A stretch of 5,655 bases of DNA, from contig VBPR01000148.1 of NCBI GenBank assembly GCA_005877345.1, positions 1-5,655 of the forward strand. Reading direction: 5' to 3'. How positions within the stretch are numbered: the first letter of the stretch is position 1; every line of letters starts with the position of its first letter. This document shows, piece after piece, positions 1 through 4,702 of the stretch. The DNA comes from Nitrososphaerota archaeon (GTDB taxonomy: Archaea; Thermoproteota; Nitrososphaeria; Nitrososphaerales; Nitrososphaeraceae). The notes under the pieces are model-generated. The model was not told where the DNA came from. It did not search any database and worked only from the letters and a program-made list of their open reading frames with translations. Made by a program: the position numbers and the translations under genes.

Positions 1-1
1 T

Positions 2-466
2 GTGATTTATGATACTTCCGTTCACGACATCGATACTTCAATGTTTCTTTTTGGCAAGGGTCCAAAAATGGTCTTTGCTAGAGCGGGCAATAAATTTCAT
101 TTGTTCGAGGATTTTGCAACAATAATGTTAGGATTTGAAGATCAAAAGGTTGCGATAATTGCATCAAATTGGGTGACACCAAAGAAAGTTAGAACATTTT
201 CTGCTGTATGTACTGAAGGTACTGTAAATGGTGATTTTATTACCCAGGAGATAAGAATTGATCATGCTGACGCAACCATTATTCCAAGAAGACAACAGTT
301 TCAAGAACCTCTTGTATTAGAATTACAGAGTTTTATTGAGGTAATAGAAGGAAAGAGGAAACAGCCAGTTGTTACTTCTGAAGAAGCCACAAATGTTACA
401 AAAGTAGCTGAAGCGGCCCTTCTTTCAAGCGAAACAGGTTCACCAATTTATCTGGAATTGAAATGA
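2..466 (+). CDS. Gfo/Idh/MocA-family sugar-nucleotide dehydrogenase, C-terminal part (5' end outside window)
   Basis: The 154 visible residues are the C-terminal half of an NAD(P)-dependent Gfo/Idh/MocA oxidoreductase. The frame is open to the first base, so the N-terminal Rossmann domain and true start lie to the left; the GTG at position 2 is probably an internal Val. The visible start carries a V-H-D-I-D motif (residues 7-11). In this family the His-Asp pair lies at the active site, on the helix that opens the catalytic beta-sheet domain. The rest follows the family pattern: beta-sheet, then the helix LELQSFIEVIEGKRKQPV (103-120), then the 'EEA...V..AA..S...G..I.L' tail. With the acetyltransferase at 861, the best role is oxidation of C3 of UDP-GlcNAc-uronate (WlbA/WbpB type). 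This specificity rests on context; another sugar or inositol substrate is possible. Family assignment is strong, substrate weak. Confidence 0.85.
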   Translation: MIYDTSVHDIDTSMFLFGKGPKMVFARAGNKFHLFEDFATIMLGFEDQKVAIIASNWVTPKKVRTFSAVCTEGTVNGDFITQEIRIDHADATIIPRRQQFQEPLVLELQSFIEVIEGKRKQPVVTSEEATNVTKVAEAALLSSETGSPIYLELK

Positions 467-497
467 AATAATAAGATGTGCTAATCAAGAGACAGTT

Positions 498-785
498 ATG
501 AGACGATCAATGCTAGATATCTTAGCGTGTCCTATAGATAAATACTATCCATTAGAATTGTTTGAAATTGATACTACTATTGATACAACTATTAATGAAA
601 CGGTGATAAAGGAGGGAGTACTCTTTTGTTCACAGTGTTCAAGGTTTTATCCTATTATTGAAGAAATTCCTGTTATGTTGCCAGACGAACTACGTGAGAA
701 AGAAAAAGATATTGAATTTTTAAAAAAATGGCAAGAAAAAATCCCAAGCAAAATCACAAAAAATGGATTTCCATGGCATTTGTAG
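498..785 (+). CDS. Trm112-like zinc-ribbon protein (UPF0434/Trm112 family)
   Basis: This 95-residue protein matches the Trm112/UPF0434 fold throughout: 'LDILACP' (6-12), 'C-x2-C' at Cys44/Cys47, then 'RFYPIIEEIPVMLPDELR' (49-66). Known archaeal and eukaryotic Trm112 proteins are small hubs that bind and activate class I SAM methyltransferases acting on tRNA and on release factor. Bacterial members are less well understood and occur near lipopolysaccharide genes. The first zinc half-site reads C11-P-I-D14, so only three Cys ligands are present and Asp14 replaces the usual Cys; as far as I recall, archaeal homologues often show this. Between the two halves (24-34) lies an insert built on a repeated Ile-Asp-Thr-Thr. 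The ATG at 498 is chosen because homologues begin close to 'M-(K/R)-x-S-M-L-D'; there is no clear Shine-Dalgarno. It lies 31 bases after the dehydrogenase and is probably cotranscribed with it. Confidence 0.85.
   Translation: MRRSMLDILACPIDKYYPLELFEIDTTIDTTINETVIKEGVLFCSQCSRFYPIIEEIPVMLPDELREKEKDIEFLKKWQEKIPSKITKNGFPWHL
567..590 (+). repeat. Imperfect 12-bp tandem repeat inside the Trm112-like gene
   Basis: Two adjacent copies of ATTGATAC(T/A)ACT (567-578 and 579-590) differ at one base. They encode Ile-Asp-Thr-Thr twice (residues 24-31) and lie in the variable loop between the two halves of the zinc ribbon. In-frame slippage or duplication is the simplest origin. The loop varies in length across the family, so no functional effect is expected. 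Confidence 0.6.
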
Positions 786-810
786 TGGGATTTGAGAAAT
801 TATGAAGGAA

Positions 811-818
811 TTATAAAT
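811..818 (+). promoter_or_regulatory. Possible TATA box for the acetyltransferase gene
   Basis: TTATAAAT lies about 45-50 bases before the ATG at 861. This would place a start site near 840 and leave a short leader that holds the Shine-Dalgarno at 849. In such A+T-rich DNA a single TATA-like match is weak evidence, and read-through from the upstream genes is equally possible. Confidence 0.3.
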
Positions 819-848
819 TGAATGTAGATATAGGATGACATTAATTAT

Positions 849-854
849 AGGAGA
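849..854 (+). promoter_or_regulatory. Shine-Dalgarno site of the acetyltransferase
   Basis: AGGAGA lies with its 3' end six bases before ATG 861, a standard spacing. It is the clearest ribosome-binding site in the window. It supports this start and internal translation from an mRNA with a leader, unlike the leaderless-looking permease gene. A TAG stop in the same frame at 831-833 leaves no alternative upstream start. Confidence 0.65.
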
Positions 855-860
855 AGACAA

Positions 861-1352
861 ATGGAAAGGCACAGTAATAATTTGAGAAACTTTGTTTCAG
901 AAACTGCAAAAATAGGAAAGAATGTAAAGATTTGGCATTTCAGCTACATTGGTAACAATACTAAGATAGGAGACAATGTATCTATTGGTTCACTTGTACA
1001 CATAGATTATAATGTAAAAATTGGAGACAATACAAGAATTGAAGGTTCTGTTTATATTCCTCCCTTAACAACAATTGGAAAAAATGTATTCATCGGACCC
1101 TGTGCGACTTTTACCAATGATCCCTATCCAATGAGCCCAAAAATGATTGGAGTTGTCGTGGAGGACGGGGCAATAATTGGAGGCAGAGCTGTATTTAAGG
1201 CTGGGATAACTGTTGGAAAAAACAGCGTAGTAGCAATGGGAGCGGTTGTGACAAAAGATGTACCTCCAAATGCTGTTGTAATGGGTCATCCGGCAACGAT
1301 AAGATATTCAAGAGAAGACTATGATCTTAAAAAGAAAAATTGGAATAATTAA
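861..1352 (+). CDS. Left-handed beta-helix N-acetyltransferase, WlbB/WbpD type (UDP-3-amino-sugar uronate acetyltransferase)
   Basis: This 163-residue protein consists of hexapeptide repeats ([IV]-G-x4) from about residue 18 to 147, for example IGKNVKI, IGNNTKI, IGDNVSI, IGDNTRI, IGKNVFI and VGKNSVV. They form the left-handed parallel beta-helix of trimeric acyl-CoA transferases. The repeat is broken by the loop F84-T-N-D-P-Y-P90, the 'FTND.YP' signature of the WlbB/WbpD group; the Asn there (Asn86) lies in the active site in related structures. The C-terminal 'GAVVTKDVPPNAVVMGHPA' (127-145) is the usual CoA-side cap. WlbB/WbpD transfers acetyl from acetyl-CoA to the 3-amino group of UDP-GlcNAc(3NH2)A. 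The Gfo/Idh gene upstream would supply the earlier C3 oxidation, which supports this role. Length matches the family minimum with no extra domain. Exact sugar specificity is inferred. The enzyme is soluble and cytoplasmic. Confidence 0.85.
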   Translation: MERHSNNLRNFVSETAKIGKNVKIWHFSYIGNNTKIGDNVSIGSLVHIDYNVKIGDNTRIEGSVYIPPLTTIGKNVFIGPCATFTNDPYPMSPKMIGVVVEDGAIIGGRAVFKAGITVGKNSVVAMGAVVTKDVPPNAVVMGHPATIRYSREDYDLKKKNWNN

Positions 1353-1372
1353 CAAATACTTCCATTACAATA

Positions 1373-1388
1373 AAAATTAATGAATTTT
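1373..1388. terminator. Possible bidirectional terminator between convergent genes
   Basis: AAAATT-AATG-AATTTT is a perfect 6-bp inverted repeat in the 44-base gap between the acetyltransferase stop (1352) and the stop of the minus-strand small gene (1397). Each strand would end in a short U run, as archaeal termination needs. The stem is made only of A-T pairs, so hairpin stability is poor and the U-rich tract may matter more. Confidence 0.35.
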
Positions 1389-1396
1389 AACCGACA

Positions 1397-1519
1397 TCAT
1401 TCAATATTCATAACTTCTACCCAACAATCATTGCAAAAATCTTTATCGTTCACTATTTTTCGTTGAAGATTTACATTTTTTTCGTCATATAGTTTGAGAC
1501 ACATTACACAAATGGACAT
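1397..1519 (-). CDS. Tiny zinc-ribbon-like protein, 40 aa (CxxC...CxxC)
   Basis: On the minus strand an ATG at 1519 opens a 40-residue frame that ends in TGA at 1397. It begins M-S-I-C-V-M-C and carries C-N-D-C-W near the end. The four cysteines (Cys4, Cys7, Cys29, Cys32) form two CxxC knuckles 21 residues apart, the layout of a treble-clef or zinc-ribbon site. Between them is a charged stretch (Y-D-E-K-N ... R-K-I-V-N-D-K-D). A paired CxxC pattern is unlikely by chance in a non-coding gap. Ammonia-oxidising archaea carry many such tiny Zn proteins, mostly of unknown role, some thought to bind nucleic acid. A stop lies 30 bases upstream in frame, so the start is firm if the gene is real. No Shine-Dalgarno is seen. 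It is divergent from the permease and convergent with the acetyltransferase. Confidence 0.6.
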   Translation of the reverse strand: MSICVMCLKLYDEKNVNLQRKIVNDKDFCNDCWVEVMNIE

Positions 1520-1634
1520 TATTATATTATACGCATTTTTAGCATATTAACATTATGTAAAAAATTTATGATATTTGTTTCACTTTCCATTTAAATTTGT
1601 GTCATCAAATCTTGAAAATTGTTTGCTTTATTAA

Positions 1635-1648
1635 TTTATATTTATAAA
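1635..1648 (+). promoter_or_regulatory. TATA element for the permease gene (leaderless)
   Basis: TTTATATTTATAAA holds two overlapping TATA-like octamers. Its centre lies about 25 bases before ATG 1667, so transcription should start at or very near the A of the ATG. This is the classical archaeal leaderless arrangement. It also explains why the 16 codons upstream of that ATG (from TTG 1619) are best read as promoter DNA, not protein. Confidence 0.55.
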
Positions 1649-1666
1649 AAAATAGTAATCATCACT

Positions 1667-2956
1667 ATGGTCCCTGATCTGCCAGAATGGGGAATCGATC
1701 CTGTTCCTCCAAAACATAGAATCCTGGGAGGATTTGACTATTTCATTTTGTGGTCGAGTCTTGGCGTTGGTTTATTAGTTTTTTCTGCAGGATCTTTTTT
1801 GTCCGAAGCCCCTTTTTATCACGCATTACTTGCAATAATAATAGGCTCAATTACTGGCTCCATACTGTTGTCATTAGCAGGAAAAATAGGAAGCGATCAT
1901 GCTATTCCATCTCTTATTGGAATAAGACCGGCTTTTGGATTGTATGGATCATATCTTGCCGCTATACTAAATATAATACAACTTATTGGCTGGACTACAT
2001 TTGAGATTTTAATTCTTTCAAAGGCTGCTCAACAATTAACAAATATGCACGTTACTTTTGTATGGAATATTATATTTGGAATAATTATCACCCTGCTTGG
2101 TATATTTGGACCTTTATTTTTAGTAAAACAGTGGTTATCAAAGTTTGCAATATGGATTGTTTACGCTTCTTCAATAATAATTTTGATTGTTCTGTTATCT
2201 CAAAATCTTCCAAATGCCATATCCACGGTTGGTAAAGATATGTCGTTTTTTGTTGCTCTTGACCTTGTAATTGCCATGCCTATCTCTTGGATGCCACTCG
2301 TCTCAGATTACAACAGGTTTGCAAAGACAAGTAGGGCTGCGTTTGTGGGTACTTTAGTTGGATTTTCAATAACAAATATCATTTTTTATCTTGGAGGAGT
2401 ATTATTGGGGGTTGGGGATGTTTCATCAATCATTATTTCAATTCAGGCAATTTTATTCGGATTTATTCTATTGGTTATTGTTGTTGATGAGGTAGATAAT
2501 GCATTTGCAGATATATATTCTGCAGCAATCTCTTCACAAAGTATCTTTCATAATCTAAATCAACGACATCTAATTATTGGATTTTCTATTGTAAGTACTA
2601 TTCTAAGTATTTTTATATCAATTGAAGGGTATGAACAATTTTTGCTGTTGATAGGGGCACTATTTATTCCGCTATTTGGAGTCGTGTTGACCGACTATTT
2701 TGTAGTTAAGCGTGGTAGATATCAGAATAATATGATGTATGGTGATGGTAACACGCTAATAAAGATAGGATATCCTGCTATCTTTGCGTGGTCTATTGGA
2801 GCGGTGTTATATTATCTACTTTCTCAACTTTCACCGATATATGTATCACAGATACCAACGATAGGTTCCACAATTCCAAGTTTGATAGTCTCCTCGCTAC
2901 TATATGTGCTAATTACTAAACTTCTTAAGTTTAAGGTTGCCAAAAATGCGATATAA
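1667..2956 (+). CDS. NCS1-family permease (cytosine/purine/uracil/thiamine-precursor/allantoin type)
   Basis: This 429-residue protein has about 12 membrane segments and belongs to the NCS1 nucleobase:cation symporters (Mhp1/CodB fold). The N-terminus 'PEWGIDPVPPKHR' (6-18) is the usual cytoplasmic lead. TM1 follows with 'DYFILWSSLGVG' (24-35). TM6 carries S207-W208 and then D214-Y215-N-R217, the family signature; the Trp of this helix stacks on the substrate ring in Mhp1. The TM8 region has 'DNAFADIYSAAISSQ' (277-291), where NCS1 proteins contact substrate. TM10 holds 'PLFGVVLTDYFVVKRG' (335-350). These motifs make import of a flat heterocycle with Na+ or H+ likely. I cannot choose among cytosine, purines, hydroxymethylpyrimidine or hydantoin-like compounds, and no riboswitch or pathway gene sits beside it. 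Start: the frame opens at TTG 1619, but ATG 1667 fits both the conserved N-terminus and the TATA box at 1635-1648. Confidence 0.85.
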   Translation: MVPDLPEWGIDPVPPKHRILGGFDYFILWSSLGVGLLVFSAGSFLSEAPFYHALLAIIIGSITGSILLSLAGKIGSDHAIPSLIGIRPAFGLYGSYLAAILNIIQLIGWTTFEILILSKAAQQLTNMHVTFVWNIIFGIIITLLGIFGPLFLVKQWLSKFAIWIVYASSIIILIVLLSQNLPNAISTVGKDMSFFVALDLVIAMPISWMPLVSDYNRFAKTSRAAFVGTLVGFSITNIIFYLGGVLLGVGDVSSIIISIQAILFGFILLVIVVDEVDNAFADIYSAAISSQSIFHNLNQRHLIIGFSIVSTILSIFISIEGYEQFLLLIGALFIPLFGVVLTDYFVVKRGRYQNNMMYGDGNTLIKIGYPAIFAWSIGAVLYYLLSQLSPIYVSQIPTIGSTIPSLIVSSLLYVLITKLLKFKVAKNAI

Positions 2957-3025
2957 TATTTCATTTACGTAGATTATATCTCACATATACATTCCTTAAA
3001 TCTAACTTTCTATAATATTAGTTAC

Positions 3026-3349
3026 TTGTCTAGATGCAATATCCACGAGAATTTTTTTGATGAAAATTGTGATGATTGTAAATTAGAATATTCTGAATTA
3101 AAAGGACTCAATCAGCCAAAGACTGAGGATAATCATAGACGGGAAAAAATAATAAATAAATCGAGTAAAAAACCCTATAAAGAATTTTCTGAAGAGAGAG
3201 CAAAAAAGCTTTATGAGGAGTTATTGATACAATTTTTGAGAACAAAATCAATCAACGAAATTGAGGCCGCAAGAAGAGCAAGGAAAATTATTAGAAAACA
3301 GTGTGCAATTAGAGGAATTGAAGTTTGGGATTGGCTGAAAACAAAATAA
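3026..3349 (+). CDS. Small protein with N-terminal CxxH/CxxC zinc knuckle and basic helical tail, unknown function
   Basis: This is a 107-residue conserved-looking hypothetical. Residues 4-18 give C4-x2-H7-x7-C15-x2-C18, a compact zinc-binding knuckle. A charged linker follows (about 20-50). The tail (53-107) is predicted helical and rich in Lys, Arg and Glu, with 'EERAKKLYEELL' and 'EIEAARRARKIIRKQC', ending in the aromatic 'VWDWLKTK'. The mix suggests a nucleic-acid- or protein-binding accessory factor, but I recognise no named family. The start is TTG 3026: no ATG or GTG exists in frame between the permease stop (2956) and the knuckle, and the nearby ATG at 3034 is in another frame and soon stops. 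No Shine-Dalgarno is seen. A weak CTTAAAT about 28 bases upstream could serve a leaderless start. Coding is supported by the motif and length; function is open. Confidence 0.75.
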   Translation: MSRCNIHENFFDENCDDCKLEYSELKGLNQPKTEDNHRREKIINKSSKKPYKEFSEERAKKLYEELLIQFLRTKSINEIEAARRARKIIRKQCAIRGIEVWDWLKTK

Positions 3350-3500
3350 AACTATTAATGTGATTATATAAAATTGCTAGAATAAGTGTAATTTCCTTAA
3401 TTTCGATTAATGATTAATAAATTGCTGACCAATTAGATTATATGATTAATAATATAGCAAATATTTTATTTCTTTACTAGTTAATTTATCTTAATTTCAT
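3350..3500. other. Non-coding A+T-rich gap with repeated TGATTAATAA
   Basis: No frame of useful length is seen on either strand in these 151 bases. TGATTAATAA occurs twice on the + strand (3411-3420 and 3443-3452), 32 bases apart or about three helical turns. The stretch should hold the promoter of the small membrane protein gene at 3501; a TATA-like TTTTATT lies at 3464-3470, roughly 34 bases before its ATG. The repeat could be a regulator site, but base composition alone makes such repeats fairly easy to find. Confidence 0.35.
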
Positions 3501-3656
3501 ATGACATTAGAAACCATCATACTTGAATTAAATGGAATAGCTCAACAAGGAGTCTTCTACCTGTTGATGTGTTCATTTGGGTTCTTGAGTATTATCATTG
3601 TAAATGGAATAATTAGATCCGCTCGTAAAGACAAAAGAAATATGAATAAACCTTAA
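3501..3656 (+). CDS. Small single-pass membrane protein, 51 aa
   Basis: ATG 3501 opens a 51-codon frame ending in TAA at 3654-3656. Residues 1-16 are short and mildly polar (M-T-L-E-T ... G-I-A-Q-Q). Residues 17-38 form one strongly hydrophobic segment (V-F-Y-L-L-M-C-S-F-G-F-L-S-I-I-I-V) long enough to cross the membrane. The last 13 residues are basic (R-S-A-R-K-D-K-R), which predicts an outside N-terminus and inside C-terminus by the positive-inside rule. The stop lies 14 bases before the cyclase ATG, so the two are probably cotranscribed. This charge and hydrophobicity layout is hard to get by chance in an intergenic stretch. I recognise no family. It might anchor or regulate a partner protein, but that is a guess from context. 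Confidence 0.6.
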   Translation: MTLETIILELNGIAQQGVFYLLMCSFGFLSIIIVNGIIRSARKDKRNMNKP

Positions 3657-3670
3657 GGATATGCTTATTG

Positions 3671-4321
3671 ATGATATTAGACCTAACCAGAGAAGTAGGG
3701 AATGACACCAAAGTCTTTCCAGGTTCGCCACCACCCAAATTTATTACTTGGACTAAAATGGATGTCCATGATTATGATTCAGAGGTGATCTTTATGAGTA
3801 CCCATACAGGTACTCATATGGATGCTCCATCTCATTTTGCAAGCGATGCTTCATCAATCGACAAAATATCAGTTAGGAGGTTCATTTCTAATGCTATTCT
3901 AATCAAAATAAAGAAAGGATCAAATCAACTAATTACTGCTTATGAAATAGAAGCATCAAATATCAGGATAATGGAAGGAGATACCATTGTATTTTCCACT
4001 CTGTGGGAGAATGAAATAGATAAGGAATATTTTTTTAGTCACAGTCCTGGTCTAGCAGAGGATGCAGCTAAATATTTGATTAATAAGAAAGTAAATGCAG
4101 TATGTATAGATTCACCCAGTATTGATAGGGGTTCGGATAGTAGTTTTGCTGTACACAAATTATTATTATCTAAAGAAATATTGATTGTGGAGAACTTGTG
4201 TAATTTGAATAAACTAAACAGTCAAAATTTTACATTGATAATGGCACCACTGAAATTATCTGGTGCATCTGGGTCTCCTATTAGAGCCATTGCTGTTGAG
4301 AAGAATTATTCAGAGAAATAA
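3671..4321 (+). CDS. Cyclase-family metal hydrolase (kynurenine formamidase-like)
   Basis: This 216-residue enzyme belongs to the cyclase family (PF04199 type), which includes KynB arylformamidase and isatin hydrolase. The signature 'STHTGTHMDAPSHF' (43-56) supplies metal ligands His45, His49 and Asp51 and the catalytic His55. Distal His162 and Glu174 ('VENLCNL') complete the metal site with the spacing I recall for KynB, so all key residues are present. The N-terminal 'LDLTREVGNDTKVFPG' (3-18) is also typical. Family members hydrolyse amides or lactams such as N-formylkynurenine. No other tryptophan-degradation gene is visible here, so the substrate is unassigned. Start: the frame opens at TTG 3668, but the next codon, ATG 3671, is preferred; AAGGAT (3655-3660) just after the preceding stop may act as Shine-Dalgarno. 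It lies 14 bases after the 51-residue membrane protein, which suggests an operon. Confidence 0.85.
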   Translation: MILDLTREVGNDTKVFPGSPPPKFITWTKMDVHDYDSEVIFMSTHTGTHMDAPSHFASDASSIDKISVRRFISNAILIKIKKGSNQLITAYEIEASNIRIMEGDTIVFSTLWENEIDKEYFFSHSPGLAEDAAKYLINKKVNAVCIDSPSIDRGSDSSFAVHKLLLSKEILIVENLCNLNKLNSQNFTLIMAPLKLSGASGSPIRAIAVEKNYSEK

Positions 4322-4351
4322 AAAATAATGTCTACCTGTAAACAATATCTC

Positions 4352-4388
4352 AAATTTGGGTATAAGAATTGTTGAATACCTTAAATTT
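4352..4388. repeat. Imperfect inverted repeat upstream of the Lrp-like gene
   Basis: The arms AAATTTGGGTAT (4352-4363) and ATACCTTAAATTT (4376-4388) are complementary apart from one mismatch or bulge, around a 12-base centre. The inner GGTAT/ATACC pairs hold the few G-C bases in this gap. The dyad lies 30 bases after the cyclase stop and about 40 bases before ATG 4430, just upstream of the likely TATA box. It could be an operator for a dimeric regulator or a 3' hairpin of the cyclase mRNA. No long T run follows it, which disfavours a terminator. Confidence 0.4.
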
Positions 4389-4396
4389 ACATCGAG

Positions 4397-4405
4397 TTTT
4401 AATAC
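4397..4405 (+). promoter_or_regulatory. Possible TATA box of the Lrp-like gene
   Basis: TTTTAATAC is centred about 29 bases before ATG 4430. This would put the transcript start within a few bases of the ATG, a leaderless or nearly leaderless mRNA. It fits the absence of a Shine-Dalgarno there. It is one degenerate match in A+T-rich DNA, so confidence is modest. Confidence 0.35.
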
Positions 4406-4429
4406 TCCCTAAAACTATAGTGTAGTAAT

Positions 4430-4702
4430 ATGCCAACAGCTTATGTTTTAATAAATTGTGATCTTGGTTCTGAGGAGGAAATATTACAGGAAATTAAAAA
4501 GCTCCCAGGGGTAAGTGAAGTAAGTGGAGTATATGGAGTATACGATATTATTGTAAAGATTTCTGCAGATACTATGGATAAGCTTAGGGAAACGATAACC
4601 TGGCACGTGAGAAGAATAGACAAGGTTAGATCCACACTAACGATGATAGTAATCGAAGGTCAGTCAGGAAAAGATAAAAAGAATCAACCCAACATGTTTT
4701 GA
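4430..4702 (+). CDS. Stand-alone Lrp/AsnC ligand-binding (RAM) domain protein
   Basis: This 90-residue protein is a single Lrp/AsnC effector-binding domain with no helix-turn-helix. The ferredoxin-like beta-alpha-beta-beta-alpha-beta order is visible: strand AYVLINCDL (4-12), helix EEEILQEIKKLP (15-26), strand VSEVSGVYG (28-36), strand YDIIVKISA (38-46), helix TMDKLRETITWHVRRI (48-63), strand VRSTLTMIVI (66-75). 'G-V-Y-G-V-Y-D' (33-39) is the conserved turn where these domains bind small ligands, often amino acids, between subunits. The polar tail GQSGKDKKNQPNMF (77-90) is probably disordered. Stand-alone RAM proteins are common in archaea and may sense metabolites or associate with full-length Lrp regulators; the ligand is unknown. 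It appears to have its own promoter. Its last 19 bases overlap the 3' end of the convergent PLP-enzyme gene. Confidence 0.85.
   Translation: MPTAYVLINCDLGSEEEILQEIKKLPGVSEVSGVYGVYDIIVKISADTMDKLRETITWHVRRIDKVRSTLTMIVIEGQSGKDKKNQPNMF
4676..4680 (-). terminator. Possible U-tract terminator of the PLP-enzyme gene
   Basis: Read on the minus strand, a T5 run lies just beyond the stop at 4684, followed by a second T4 run (4672-4669). Short U tracts without a hairpin can end archaeal transcripts. The tract falls inside the oppositely oriented Lrp-like coding sequence, so it is tentative. Confidence 0.3.

Noticed and set aside
835..885. 16-codon upstream frame overlapping the acetyltransferase start
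   Set aside because: It opens at ATG 835 and stops inside the gene; it has no Shine-Dalgarno, while the site at 849 is correctly placed for 861.
1065..1289. 74-codon minus-strand frame opposite the acetyltransferase
   Set aside because: It lies wholly within a well-supported gene, has no recognisable motif, and its His/Cys/Ser-rich content follows from reading the hexapeptide repeats backwards.
1353..1666. Thiamine or purine riboswitch before the permease
   Set aside because: No conserved riboswitch core is visible, and the TATA placement implies a leaderless mRNA with no room for one.
1750..2004. 84-codon + frame inside the permease
   Set aside because: It is an out-of-frame reading of membrane-helix codons, rich in Trp, Arg and Cys, with no domain signal.
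4328..4375. 15-codon frame containing two Cys before the Lrp-like gene
   Set aside because: It is too short, has no metal-binding spacing, and overlaps the dyad, which explains the stretch better.
4441..4635. 64-codon minus-strand frame opposite the Lrp-like gene
   Set aside because: It is fully nested opposite a conserved domain, has a low-complexity Ser/Thr/Ile composition and shows no promoter.
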